From: Blastococcus colisei
GTDB taxonomy: Bacteria; Actinomycetota; Actinomycetes; Mycobacteriales; Geodermatophilaceae
Direction: 5' to 3'
NCBI RefSeq assembly: GCF_006717095.1
Contig: NZ_VFQE01000001.1
Coordinates: forward strand, 930,001 to 994,000
DNA: 64,000 nucleotides
In this document: piece by piece, positions 1 through 9,541 of the stretch
How positions within the stretch are numbered: position 1 is the stretch's first letter
Layout of the letters: each line of letters begins with the position of its first letter
Made by a program: the position numbers and the translations under genes
Notes under the pieces: generated by a model
Databases searched by the model: none
Told to the model about the DNA's origin: nothing
Seen by the model: the letters and a program-made list of their open reading frames with translations, nothing else

Positions 1-1471
<1,471 letters not shown>

Positions 1472-1472
1472 C

Positions 1473-2573
1473 GTGCGACACGCGGTGATCATGGCTGGCG
1501 GATCCGGGACGCGGCTGTGGCCGCTCTCGCGCGCCCAGCGGCCCAAGCAGTTGCTCGACGTGGTGCACGACGCCGACGGCGGCGCCCACAGCCTCCTGGT
1601 GGAGGCGTTCACCCGCCTGGCGGCGGTGCTGCCGGCGGAACAGATCTGGGTCTGCACGGCCGCCCGCTACGGCGAGCAGGTACGCGCGGCGCTGCCGGAG
1701 CTGGGCGCCGACCGGCTGGTCCTGGAGCCGGTCGCCCGGGACACCGCCAACGCCGTCGGGCTGACCGCTGCGCTGGTGGCCGACGTCGACCCGGACGCCG
1801 AGCTCGCCGTGGTCAGCGCCGACCACGTCATCCGGCCGGTCGAGCGGTTCGCCGCCGTGCTGGAGACGGCCTACCGGGCGCTCGCCGCCCGCCCGGATGC
1901 CCTGGTGACCCTCGGCATTCCGCCGGCCTCGCCGGCCACCGGCTTCGGATACGTCCAGCGTGGCGCCGCCACGGAGGTGGCCGGGGTCGCCGAGGCCGCG
2001 TCGTTCCGCGAGAAGCCCGACCGGGCGACCGCGGAGGCCTACGTCGCCGACGGGGGGTACCTGTGGAACTCGGGCATGTTCGTCTGGCGCGCCCGGACGG
2101 TCCTCGACGCCCTGGCCGACCACCTGCCGGAGTCCGCCGAGGGGCTGGCGCGGATCGTCGCCGCGCCGGCCGGCCCGGAGCGCGAGCGCGTCCTGGGCCA
2201 GGTGTTCCCCACGCTGCCGAAGATCAGCGTCGACTACGCCGTCCTGGAGCCGGCCGCCGCCGAGCCGGGTCGGGTGCTCGTCGCCGACCTCGACGTCGAC
2301 TGGCTCGACGTCGGCTCCTGGCCGGCGTTGGCCCACACGCTCGAGACCGACGGGGCCGGCAACGCCGTCCGTGGCCCCTCCGTGCTGGTCGACGCCTCCG
2401 GCAACGTCGTCTTCAATGACGACCCCGACCATCTCGTGGCCCTCGTCGGCGTCCACGACAGCGTCGTCGTCCACACCGCCGACGTGACGATGGTCTGCCC
2501 CGTGTCCGACGCCGAGCGGGTCAAGCAGCTGCTGGCCGTCGTCGAGGAACGGTACGGCCCCCGGTTCGGCTGA
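1473..2573 (+). CDS. manC: Mannose-1-phosphate guanylyltransferase (GDP-mannose pyrophosphorylase)
   Basis: Makes GDP-mannose from mannose-1-phosphate and GTP, feeding mannan, lipomannan or phosphatidylinositol mannosides. The 366-residue product begins VRHAVIMAGGSGTRLWPLSR, the nucleotidyltransferase signature loop. It continues with VSADHVI, FREKP and GGYLWNSGMFVWRA, diagnostic of the mannose-1-phosphate family, and DWLDVGSW near the C-terminus. It lacks a fused isomerase domain; ManA is separate at 20 kb. The GTG start sits directly after the preceding stop codon. ManB at 14.1 kb and ManA supply the upstream steps. Confidence 0.93.
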   Translation: MRHAVIMAGGSGTRLWPLSRAQRPKQLLDVVHDADGGAHSLLVEAFTRLAAVLPAEQIWVCTAARYGEQVRAALPELGADRLVLEPVARDTANAVGLTAALVADVDPDAELAVVSADHVIRPVERFAAVLETAYRALAARPDALVTLGIPPASPATGFGYVQRGAATEVAGVAEAASFREKPDRATAEAYVADGGYLWNSGMFVWRARTVLDALADHLPESAEGLARIVAAPAGPERERVLGQVFPTLPKISVDYAVLEPAAAEPGRVLVADLDVDWLDVGSWPALAHTLETDGAGNAVRGPSVLVDASGNVVFNDDPDHLVALVGVHDSVVVHTADVTMVCPVSDAERVKQLLAVVEERYGPRFG

Positions 2574-2583
2574 GTCCGGTCGC

Positions 2584-2589
2584 TAGCCT
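2584..2589 (+). promoter_or_regulatory. -10 box (TAGCCT), leaderless spacing
   Basis: TAGCCT lies exactly 6 nt before the ATG at 2596 and no ribosome binding site is visible, so the SDR gene probably has its own leaderless transcript. Confidence 0.5.
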
Positions 2590-2595
2590 CCGCGC

Positions 2596-3366
2596 ATGAA
2601 GAGCTTCGACGTCGCAGCCGTTGTCAGTGGAGGAGCCTCCGGGCTCGGTGCGGCCACCAGCCGGGCCCTGGCCGCCCGGGGGGCGGCCGTGACGATCCTC
2701 GACCTGCAGGAGGAGCGCGGGCAGGCGCTGGCCGCGGAGCTGGGTGGGCACACCACCTTCGTCCGGACCGACGTCACCGACGAGGCGTCCGTCCAGGCCG
2801 CGATCGCCGAGGCGACCGGCAAGGACCGGCCGTTGCGGATCGCGGTCAACTGCGCCGGCATCGGCTGGGCCCAGCGCACCGTGGGGCGCGGCGGCGAGGC
2901 GCACGACCTCGGCGCGTTCACGAGGACGGTGATGGTCAACCTCGTCGGCACCTTCAACGTGCTCCGGCTGGCGGCGGCGGCGATGTCGGCCACCGAGCCG
3001 GGCGAGGACGGCGAGCGTGGCGTCGTCGTGAACACCGCCTCGATCGCGGCCTACGACGGGCAGATCGGGCAGGTCGCCTACGCGGCGTCCAAGGGCGGGA
3101 TCGTCGGGATGACCCTCCCGGCGGCGCGGGACCTCTCCAGCGTCGGCGTCCGGGTCTGCACGATCGCCCCCGGGTTGGTCGACACGCCGCTGCTGGGCAG
3201 CCTCCCCGAGGAGGCGCGGACGGCGCTGTCGGCGGGCATACCCTTCCCCAAGCGCCTCGGCCGTCCCGAGGACTTCGCGGAGCTGGCGCTCGCCATCGTC
3301 ACGCACGGCTACCTCAACGGCGAGGTCATCCGGATGGACGGCGCGCTGCGCATGGCACCGAAGTGA
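2596..3366 (+). CDS. Short-chain dehydrogenase (3-hydroxyacyl-CoA dehydrogenase type II-like)
   Basis: A 256-residue classical SDR. The cofactor loop is SGGASGLG, with an acidic residue after strand 2 (ILDLQEE) suggesting NAD preference, then [19 protein letters not shown] and the catalytic YAASK. The C-terminal part ([35 protein letters not shown]) resembles HSD17B10-type enzymes that oxidise 3-hydroxyacyl-CoA or hydroxysteroids. The true substrate is unknown. It stands between sugar-nucleotide genes and a DNA glycosylase with no obvious functional link. Confidence 0.85.
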   Translation: MKSFDVAAVVSGGASGLGAATSRALAARGAAVTILDLQEERGQALAAELGGHTTFVRTDVTDEASVQAAIAEATGKDRPLRIAVNCAGIGWAQRTVGRGGEAHDLGAFTRTVMVNLVGTFNVLRLAAAAMSATEPGEDGERGVVVNTASIAAYDGQIGQVAYAASKGGIVGMTLPAARDLSSVGVRVCTIAPGLVDTPLLGSLPEEARTALSAGIPFPKRLGRPEDFAELALAIVTHGYLNGEVIRMDGALRMAPK

Positions 3367-3396
3367 CCGCCTGACCGCTGCACCCGGGGGAACGTC

Positions 3397-4335
3397 CTGA
3401 ACACCGTCACGCTGTCCTCGGTTACTGCGGCGTTCGAGTCCGCCTGGACGCCGGACTGGCCGCTGGACCTCGCGCGGGCACTGGGCCCGCACCGCCGCGG
3501 CATCGGGGACCCGACCATGCGGGTGGCGGCCGACGGGATCTGGCGGACCACGACGACCGACGACGGCCCGGCCACCGTGCGGATCGCCCTCGGAGCCGGC
3601 ACGGTCCAGATCACGGCGTGGGGGCCGGGGGCCGAGCGTGCCGGGGCGACGGTGCCCGAATGGCTGGGCGCCGCCGACCGCACCGACGGCTTCGACCCCT
3701 CCGGCCACCCCGTGGTCGCCGAGCTGCACCGCACGACGCGGTGGCTGCGGCTGGGTCGCACGGGCCGCACCTGGGATGCGCTCGTGCCCGCGGTCCTGGA
3801 GCAGAAGGTGACCGTCGTCGAGGCCAACCGGGTGTGGCGGGACCTGTTGCGCCTGGCCGGTGCGCCGGCGCCGGGACCAGCCCCCGACGGGATGCGGGTG
3901 CTCCCGTCGGCGTCACGGGTGCTGGACGTCACCGACTGGGAGTGGCACCGCTGCGGCCTGGACGGGGCCCGCCGGCGGGCGCTGCGGGCGGTGGCGTCCG
4001 TCGCGTCGCGACTCGAGCCGGAGGTGGCCGGGAACTCGGCCGCGCTGCAGCGGCGGCTGTGCTCGATACCCGGCATCGGGGTCTGGACGGCGGCCGAGGT
4101 GGTCCAGCGGACCCTCGGCTGCCCCGACACGGTGAGCGTGGGGGACTACCACCTGAAGAACGTCGTGGGCTGGGCTCTGGCAGGTCGGAGGAACACCGAC
4201 GACGCGGGCATGCTCGAACTGCTGGAGCCCTGGCGGGGCCACCGGCAGCGCGTGGTCCGCCTGCTGCTGGCCGGCGGTCCGCGCCGCCCGCGGCACGGGC
4301 CGCGCTTCGCGCCGACGGACTACCGGTCGATCTGA
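3397..4335 (+). CDS. HhH-GPD DNA glycosylase (3-methyladenine glycosylase II / AlkA-like)
   Basis: Base-excision repair glycosylase. The helix-hairpin-helix is LCSIPGIGVWTAAEV, followed by a Gly-Asp motif in SVGDYHLKN that should hold the catalytic Asp. The first ATG in frame is at 3517, but the 40 codons upstream (including LDLARALGPHRRGIGDPT) look like conserved family sequence. The frame is open back to a TGA at 3364 with no ATG, GTG or TTG. A CTG at 3397 preceded by GGGGGAA is the best start, giving 312 residues. The ATG at 3517 would cut into the conserved N-terminal domain (272 residues). Function is confident; the start is inference. Confidence 0.82.
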   Translation: MNTVTLSSVTAAFESAWTPDWPLDLARALGPHRRGIGDPTMRVAADGIWRTTTTDDGPATVRIALGAGTVQITAWGPGAERAGATVPEWLGAADRTDGFDPSGHPVVAELHRTTRWLRLGRTGRTWDALVPAVLEQKVTVVEANRVWRDLLRLAGAPAPGPAPDGMRVLPSASRVLDVTDWEWHRCGLDGARRRALRAVASVASRLEPEVAGNSAALQRRLCSIPGIGVWTAAEVVQRTLGCPDTVSVGDYHLKNVVGWALAGRRNTDDAGMLELLEPWRGHRQRVVRLLLAGGPRRPRHGPRFAPTDYRSI

Positions 4336-4348
4336 CCCTCGGGACCGC

Positions 4349-5215
4349 TCAGAGCCCGTGCAGGAGCGCGAGCAGGTAGTCGCCGTAACCGCTCTTGCCC
4401 AGCGGCTCGGCCGCGCGCCGCAGCCCGTCGTCGTCGAGCCAGCCGTTGCGCCAGGCGACCTCCTCGATGCAGCCGATCTTGAGCCCCTGCCGTTCCTCGA
4501 CCACCGAGACGAACTCGGTGGCCTGGCGCAGCGAGGCGAACGTGCCGGTGTCCAGCCAGGCGGTGCCCCGGTCCAGCGCCGTGACGGTCAGCCGCCCCTC
4601 GCGCAGGTAGTGCTCGTTGACCGCGGTGATCTCCAGCTCGCCCCGGGCGCTGGGGCTGATGCCGCGGGCCACCTCGACGACGTCGCCGGCGTAGAAGTAC
4701 AGCCCCGGCACCGCGAAGGAGCTCTTGGGCCGGGCCGGCTTCTCCTCGATGGAGAGCACCCGGCCGTCGGTGTCGAACTCCACGACGCCGTACTCCCGCG
4801 GGTTGGAAACGTGGTAGGCGAAGACGTGCCCGCCGGCCGGGGAGGGGAGCCGGCTGAGGGCGGTGCCCAGTCCGGCGCCGTAGAAGATGTTGTCGCCGAG
4901 CACGAGGGCCGCGGGCTCGCCGTCGAGGAAGTCCGCCCCGATGAGGAAGGCCTGCGCCAGCCCCTCGGGGTGCGGCTGGACGGCGTACTCGATGCGCATG
5001 CCGAACCGGGCGCCGTCCCCGAGCAGCGCGCGGAAGGCGGCCTGGTCGCCGGGCGTGGTGATGATCAGCACCTCGCGGACGCCGGCCATCATCAGCGTCG
5101 AGAGCGGGTAGTAGATCATCGGCTTGTCGTACACGGGCATGAGCTGCTTGCTCACGGCCTGGGTGATGGGGAACAGCCGGCTCCCGGTCCCGCCCGCCAG
5201 AATGATGCCTCGCAC
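4349..5215 (-). CDS. rmlA: Glucose-1-phosphate thymidylyltransferase
   Basis: First step of dTDP-L-rhamnose synthesis: glucose-1-phosphate plus dTTP gives dTDP-glucose. The 288-residue protein starts with the signature [18 protein letters not shown]. It has [38 protein letters not shown] and GTAWLDTGT, and the normal family length. The GTG start is supported by a TACGGT box 6 nt upstream. It lies beside rmlC on the same strand; rmlB and rmlD are not in the window. The rhamnosyltransferase at 536 would consume the product. Confidence 0.96.
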   Translation of the reverse strand: MRGIILAGGTGSRLFPITQAVSKQLMPVYDKPMIYYPLSTLMMAGVREVLIITTPGDQAAFRALLGDGARFGMRIEYAVQPHPEGLAQAFLIGADFLDGEPAALVLGDNIFYGAGLGTALSRLPSPAGGHVFAYHVSNPREYGVVEFDTDGRVLSIEEKPARPKSSFAVPGLYFYAGDVVEVARGISPSARGELEITAVNEHYLREGRLTVTALDRGTAWLDTGTFASLRQATEFVSVVEERQGLKIGCIEEVAWRNGWLDDDGLRRAAEPLGKSGYGDYLLALLHGL

Positions 5216-5221
5216 CGCGTC

Positions 5222-5227
5222 ACCGTA
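5222..5227 (-). promoter_or_regulatory. -10 box of rmlA (TACGGT), leaderless spacing
   Basis: Read on the minus strand, TACGGT is followed by 6 nt and then the rmlA GTG at 5215. Confidence 0.5.
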
Positions 5228-5298
5228 TCGGGGGAACGCGTCGCGTCCGCCGCGCTGAACTGGGCCCTCCCCAGAAGGAGGGACCGGTCAGCCGGCCC

Positions 5299-5907
5299 TC
5301 AGGAGGACAGCGCGCGCAGTTCGGCGTACCGCGCCGCGCACTGCTCCATCGTCGGCAGCAGACCCGACTCCTGGGCCTCGGCGAGCGTCGGGGCGGCCCG
5401 GTCCTTGGCCGAGAACTCGAACTCGAGGCCGGAGGGCCACGGCAGGTCCAGCTCGGGGTCCATCGGGTCGACGCCGAACTCGCGGCCGGGGGAGTAGCCC
5501 GTGGACACCAGGTAGGTGACCGAGCTGTGGTCCGTCAGCGAGACGAAGGCGTGGCCCAGCCCCTCGGCGAGGTAGACCGCACGCGGCTCGGCGCTGTCGA
5601 GCAGGACCGAGTCGTGGACGCCGAACGTCGGCGAGCCGAGGCGGATGTCCACGACCACGTCGAGGACCTTGCCCGAGGGGCAGTACACGTACTTCGCCTG
5701 GCCGGGCGGGACGAGCGCGAAGTGCACCCCGCGCAGGGCGCCGCGGGCGGACACGCTGTGGTTGGCCTGGGCCAGGGTGAGCGCGAAGCCGGTGGCCTCG
5801 GCGAGCACGTCGGCGCGGTACCACTCGGTGAAGCGTCCGCGGGCGTCCCCGTGCGGCACGAGGTCCAGCACGTAGCTGTCCGGGACGGCGAGTTCGCGGA
5901 TCTGCAC
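5299..5907 (-). CDS. rmlC: dTDP-4-dehydrorhamnose 3,5-epimerase
   Basis: Third enzyme of dTDP-rhamnose synthesis, a cupin. The 202-residue product shows DARGRFTEWYRAD, QANHSVSARGALRGVHF with the catalytic His region, GKVLDVVVDIR and AEGLGHAFVSL. The C-terminal tail (TMEQCAARYAELR) is common in actinobacterial RmlC. The GTG start is placed by a TAACGT box 6 nt upstream. About 80 nt separate it from rmlA, so rmlA has its own promoter. Confidence 0.95.
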   Translation of the reverse strand: MQIRELAVPDSYVLDLVPHGDARGRFTEWYRADVLAEATGFALTLAQANHSVSARGALRGVHFALVPPGQAKYVYCPSGKVLDVVVDIRLGSPTFGVHDSVLLDSAEPRAVYLAEGLGHAFVSLTDHSSVTYLVSTGYSPGREFGVDPMDPELDLPWPSGLEFEFSAKDRAAPTLAEAQESGLLPTMEQCAARYAELRALSS

Positions 5908-5913
5908 GTGCCG

Positions 5914-5919
5914 ACGTTA
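5914..5919 (-). promoter_or_regulatory. -10 box of rmlC (TAACGT), leaderless spacing
   Basis: TAACGT on the minus strand lies exactly 6 nt before the GTG at 5907. It overlaps the stop codon of fbiB, so rmlC has a promoter inside the end of the preceding gene. Confidence 0.5.
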
Positions 5920-7038
5920 TAGAACCGCCGGGAGGGTGCCGAGCCACAACCTCCCGACGAGTGAGGAGCCGCCGGGCGTCCCGACGGGCTCCCAGCGGGT
6001 CGCCCATCCCTCGGCGTGCAGCTGCACGATCGCCGCGCCGAGCAGGGCGCCCAGGTTCAGCGCCGTCGTCAGGTTCGGGGTGTCGGTGAGGTGGACGTCG
6101 ATGACGCCGTCGCCCTCGCCCCCGTGGCGGAGGACCACCGGGAACTCCGGGAGGGCGGCGCTGGCGACGCGGAAGGCGGAGGCCGCCGCGGAGAGCTCGC
6201 CGGCCCGCGGGACCAGTTCGGCGCCCGGCTCCCGGGCGCGGACGAGGTCGCGCGCGCCGTAGGGGAAGAGGTCGTCGGCCGGCAGCCGCACGAGGGGCCG
6301 CGTGCCCGGATCGTCCTCGCCGGCCGGTGCCGGCGGGAGCCCGCGGACGACCGCGACGGGGACCCCGGCCAGCTTCCCCTTGACCAGGTCCGCGGCGGAG
6401 GCGAGCTCGTCGACGACCGCCACGCGGGTGGTCTCCAGACGGTTGCCCCAGGCGTCCACCGCTCCCCGGTGGTCGGTCAGCGCGGCGATCCCGGCCGAGC
6501 CGACCGCCACGTCCGTGAGCCCCTCGCGCCAGGTCCGGCCGAAGGTGTCGCTCACCACCACGGCGACCCCGACGCCGAGCAGCTCCCGGAGCCGGTCGCG
6601 CAGGCGGCGGGCGGAGGCGTCGGCGTCCTCCGGGAGGAGCACGAGGACGTCCTGGCGCACGTTCGAGGCGTCGATGCCCGCGGCGGCCACCACCCAGCCC
6701 TGACGGGTCTGGACGATCGCCAGGGGTCCGCGGCGGGCCACCACGCGCACCGCCTCGTCCTCGACCGCTTGCAGGCGGACCGCCTCGCGGTCGGCCCCGG
6801 GAGGCACGTGCAGGAGCCGGCCCTCCACCTTGGAGACCGCCTTGGAGGTGACGACGACGACGTCGCCGTCGGCCAGCCAGGGCGCCGCGCCCGCGATCGC
6901 CGCCGCCAGGTCGTCGTCCGGCGCGAACTCGGGTAGCCCGTGGACGGGCAGGATCGATACACCCGATGGAACGGCCCCGTCCCGGGCCCCACCCTGAGCC
7001 TGCGAAGGGTGGGCAGGACGGGGTCCTTCTTCAGCCAT
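5917..7038 (-). CDS. fbiB: Coenzyme F420-0:L-glutamate ligase
   Basis: Adds glutamate residues to F420-0. The CofE domain (about residues 30-270 of 373) has [66 protein letters not shown] and [19 protein letters not shown]. tuberculosis FbiB is about 448 residues with a C-terminal FMN nitroreductase-like domain. Here only about 100 divergent residues follow the ligase domain, so that second activity may be missing or altered. The ATG overlaps the cofD stop (ATGGCTGA), so the two are translationally coupled. Residues 2-24 are encoded by a dispersed palindromic repeat and look unlike the family. Confidence 0.92.
   Translation of the reverse strand: MAEEGPRPAHPSQAQGGARDGAVPSGVSILPVHGLPEFAPDDDLAAAIAGAAPWLADGDVVVVTSKAVSKVEGRLLHVPPGADREAVRLQAVEDEAVRVVARRGPLAIVQTRQGWVVAAAGIDASNVRQDVLVLLPEDADASARRLRDRLRELLGVGVAVVVSDTFGRTWREGLTDVAVGSAGIAALTDHRGAVDAWGNRLETTRVAVVDELASAADLVKGKLAGVPVAVVRGLPPAPAGEDDPGTRPLVRLPADDLFPYGARDLVRAREPGAELVPRAGELSAAASAFRVASAALPEFPVVLRHGGEGDGVIDVHLTDTPNLTTALNLGALLGAAIVQLHAEGWATRWEPVGTPGGSSLVGRLWLGTLPAVL
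6973..7033 (-). repeat. Stop-anchored palindromic repeat, copy 1 (after cofD, inside the fbiB coding start)
   Basis: On the minus strand it begins with the cofD TGA and reads TGAAGAAGGACCCCGTCC at the left end and GGGACGGGGCC at the right, with near-inverted ends and a GC-rich centre. It is read in frame as the N-terminus of fbiB. Related copies are listed below. Confidence 0.75.
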
Positions 7039-7990
7039 CGGCGGCATCGAGGGCGGCGCGGGCCAGCGCCGCGGTGGCCTCGGGGGAGGACATGAGCAGG
7101 GGCACCTGCCGGACGTCGACCCCCGGGACGTCCGCGGGGTCGTCGGGGGCCACCAGCCAGGCGTCGAGGAGGCCCTCGGCGGACCGGGCGCCGTAGTGCC
7201 GGCCGACGCCCTCGGCGCTGACCTCGATGCCCAGGGCGGGCAGGCAGCGGTCGGCCATCCCGCGGACGACGGCACCTCCGACGATGGGCGAGACGCCGAC
7301 GATGCGGGCCGGGGAGGCGAGCAGCGCCGCGCGCAGGCCGGGGACGCCGAGGATCGTGCCGATCGACACCACCGGGTTCGACGGCGCGAGCAGGACGGCG
7401 TCGGCCGTGGCGAAGGACTCGACGACACCCGGGGCCGGGCGGGCCACGTCGACCCCGATCTGGACGAAGGCCCGCGGGTCGAGGGCGGCGCGGTGCCGAA
7501 CCCACCACTCCTGGAAGTGGATCGCGCGCTGCCTGTCCGACTCCGGGTCGGGAACGACGACGTGCGTCTCGACCCGCTGGTCGCTCATCGGCAGCAGGGT
7601 CACACCCGGCTGCCAGCGGTCGGCGAGCGCCGCGGTCACCGCCGACAGCGGATAGCCGGCGTCGAGCATGCGGGTGCGGACGAGGTGGGTCGCCACGTCG
7701 CGGTCGCCCAGGCCGAACCAGTCGGGGTCGGCGCCGTAGGCGGCGAGCTCCTCCTTGACCGTCCAGCTCTCGCCGGCCCGGCCCCAGCCCCGCTCCTCGT
7801 CGATGCCTCCGCCGAGGGTGTACATCACGGTGTCGAGGTCCGGGCAGATCCGCAGGCCGTGCAATGTCACGTCGTCGCCGGTGTTGACGACGGCGGTGAT
7901 CTCCGCCTCCGGCCGGGCGGCGCGAACCCCACGCAGGAATCGAGCCCCTCCGGTCCCACCAGCCAGCACGACGATCTGCACGAAAGACAT
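7031..7990 (-). CDS. cofD: Phosphoenolpyruvyl-F420 precursor transferase (CofD/FbiA)
   Basis: Transfers the phospho-enolpyruvyl (or phospholactyl) unit to FO in F420 synthesis. The 319-residue protein has the family landmarks [65 protein letters not shown] and GVSPIVGG. Length is normal. It is the first gene of the cofD-fbiB operon, and its last codons overlap the fbiB start. F420 is the cofactor expected for the PPOX-type protein at 34.0 kb. Confidence 0.96.
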   Translation of the reverse strand: MSFVQIVVLAGGTGGARFLRGVRAARPEAEITAVVNTGDDVTLHGLRICPDLDTVMYTLGGGIDEERGWGRAGESWTVKEELAAYGADPDWFGLGDRDVATHLVRTRMLDAGYPLSAVTAALADRWQPGVTLLPMSDQRVETHVVVPDPESDRQRAIHFQEWWVRHRAALDPRAFVQIGVDVARPAPGVVESFATADAVLLAPSNPVVSIGTILGVPGLRAALLASPARIVGVSPIVGGAVVRGMADRCLPALGIEVSAEGVGRHYGARSAEGLLDAWLVAPDDPADVPGVDVRQVPLLMSSPEATAALARAALDAADG

Positions 7991-8106
7991 CGTGCCCGAT
8001 AGGCAGTTGTCGACTGTTCCACGGGCGTGTCGGGAGTTGGAACGAGATCTGACGAACGCCTGGTACAGGTGGGGCTGCTGTGGCGTGTCGCTTACACCGG
8101 GCGAAG

Positions 8107-8136
8107 TTGACGGGCAGGCAACGACACGCGTGTAAT
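8107..8136 (+). promoter_or_regulatory. Candidate whiB2 promoter
   Basis: TTGACG (8107-8112), an 18-nt spacer and TGTAAT (8131-8136) form the best sigma-A-like promoter in the 230-bp gap upstream of whiB. It would give a leader of about 80 nt ending in the purine-rich GAGAGGGGAC before the ATG. Confidence 0.4.
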
Positions 8137-8221
8137 TCCGGCGATGTCATCGAGTGCTTGGCGGTCCGGGAACGTCCCGGGGACCGCGCACCGGGACAAG
8201 AGCGAGAGGGGACGCAACGAC

Positions 8222-8581
8222 ATGGCCGAGGTTTCGTGGTTGAGCGACTACGTCAGTGGCAACGACCGGTCCGACCGGTTCGGGGCGGGCGCCGGCCAGG
8301 GCTCGAGCCAGGGCATGGGCCAGGGGATCGCCGGCCTGCTGGGCATCGGTGCCGAGGCCGACGCCCAGTCGTGGCAGGAGCAGGCGCTGTGCGCCGAGAC
8401 CGACCCCGAGGCGTTCTTCCCCGAGAAGGGCGGCTCCACCCGCGAGGCGAAGAAGATCTGCACCGGCTGCGAGGTCAAGGCGCAGTGCCTGGAGTACGCG
8501 CTCGCCAACGACGAGCGCTTCGGCATCTGGGGCGGCCTGTCCGAGCGTGAGCGCCGCCGGCTGCGTCGCCGCGCCGTCTGA
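8222..8581 (+). CDS. whiB2: WhiB-family iron-sulfur transcription factor (WhiB2/WhmD type)
   Basis: Actinobacteria-specific regulator of septation and cell division. Residues ALCAETDPEAFFPEKGG, then CTGC, then QCLEYALANDERFGIWGG give the four Cys that bind the [4Fe-4S] cluster and the GIWGG turn. The basic tail ERRRLRRRAV contacts DNA. The 119-residue protein is longer than M. tuberculosis WhiB2 (about 89) because of a Gly/Gln-rich N-terminal stretch. I chose the ATG at 8222, after a purine-rich site; an in-frame start at 8144 would add unrelated residues. Its position next to cofD and the Rv3259/Rv3258c-like genes matches mycobacteria. Confidence 0.93.
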   Translation: MAEVSWLSDYVSGNDRSDRFGAGAGQGSSQGMGQGIAGLLGIGAEADAQSWQEQALCAETDPEAFFPEKGGSTREAKKICTGCEVKAQCLEYALANDERFGIWGGLSERERRRLRRRAV

Positions 8582-8637
8582 AACCACTCCCTGCCCCACC
8601 GCTCGCGGCGGGAGCCGGCGGGGGCCAGGACGGGTCC
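8579..8637 (+). repeat. Possible divergent copy of the stop-anchored repeat (after whiB2)
   Basis: Starts at the whiB2 TGA, contains CCCCACCGCTCGC in the middle as in other copies, and ends GGACGGGTCC. The left end lacks the GAAGGACCCCGTCC sequence, so membership is uncertain. Confidence 0.35.
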
Positions 8638-8682
8638 GCCGCCCGAGAACGAGACAGCATGACCTGACCCCTCGGGTCATCC

Positions 8683-8715
8683 CACAGCCGCCGACGGTGC
8701 CCGTCGGCGGCTGTG
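8683..8715 (+). terminator. Strong hairpin after whiB2
   Basis: Perfect 15-nt arms (8683-8697 and 8701-8715, CACAGCCGCCGACGG) around a TGC loop. A smaller TGACCC/GGGTCA hairpin lies at 8665-8679. No U tract, as is usual in high-GC actinobacteria. Likely ends whiB2 transcription. Confidence 0.6.
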
Positions 8716-8728
8716 GTCGTATTCGGGG

Positions 8729-9538
8729 GTGTTCACCCGGGTCGCCGTCGGTCGTGCCGGGGTGGTCCGCGAGGTCCGTGCAGCGGGTCCGCTGATGGCC
8801 GCTCTTCGCGCCCCGGCGACCGCCCGCGGGCCCTGGCTCACCGCCGTGCTCAACGCGGGGGCCGCCCGCCGTGGCGGCGGCCGGCCGGTGGCGATCGTGG
8901 TCGAGCCGCACGCGCAGGGCCGTCCGGAGGCCGTGGCGTTCCTCACCCTGCGCCGCCGCGGCCTGGCGACACACGTCACGATGCTGGGCGACGGGGTGGG
9001 TCCGGTTCCCGGTGGTCGGCCGCCGGCACGGCTGCTCGCCCGCGACGGACGGGCCGCCGAGCTGCTCGCGGTGGGGATCTGCGACCTGCTGAACTCGCTG
9101 CGGGGTCCCCGGCGGCTGTCCCTGACGGGCCTGCCGCTGGGCGATCCGACGGCGCGGGCGCTGGCGGCGCAGCTGCCCGACGGGCTGATCGCCAACGCCC
9201 GCAGCAGTGGGACCGTCGACGGGCTCGACGGCGTGGGTGAGGTGGCGCGGAGCCAGGAGTCGCGCGACCTCGAGCGACTGCTGCCCGCGGTGCTGGCCCG
9301 CGAGCCGGACCGTCGGAGGCGGGACTTCCTGCGGGCCGCCGCCCGCCTGCACGCCGCGATCGGGCAGGTCGAGCTGGCCGTGCTGCCCGGCGGCGAGCAG
9401 CCGCGAGCCGCGCTGCTCACCCTCGTCGACGGCGCCGACCGCTGGCCCTGGTGGGGCTGGACCGACGTCGGGGGCCTCGACCCCGGCATGGGTGCGCCGG
9501 TGGTCGCGCTGACCGATCCAGCGCATGGCTGGCCCTGA
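8729..9538 (+). CDS. Conserved-looking hypothetical protein
   Basis: A 269-residue soluble protein I do not recognise. It has no membrane segment or signal peptide. The C-terminus (DRWPWWGWTDVGGLDPGM) is rich in Trp and Gly. It sits in whiB2 neighbour territory and ends 3 nt from the convergent gene that follows. The GTG start is only 14 nt past the whiB2 terminator, so a leaderless transcript or a later start (ATG near 8793) is possible. Clean codon-position GC bias supports it being real. Confidence 0.6.
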   Translation: MFTRVAVGRAGVVREVRAAGPLMAALRAPATARGPWLTAVLNAGAARRGGGRPVAIVVEPHAQGRPEAVAFLTLRRRGLATHVTMLGDGVGPVPGGRPPARLLARDGRAAELLAVGICDLLNSLRGPRRLSLTGLPLGDPTARALAAQLPDGLIANARSSGTVDGLDGVGEVARSQESRDLERLLPAVLAREPDRRRRDFLRAAARLHAAIGQVELAVLPGGEQPRAALLTLVDGADRWPWWGWTDVGGLDPGMGAPVVALTDPAHGWP

Positions 9539-9541
9539 GCG

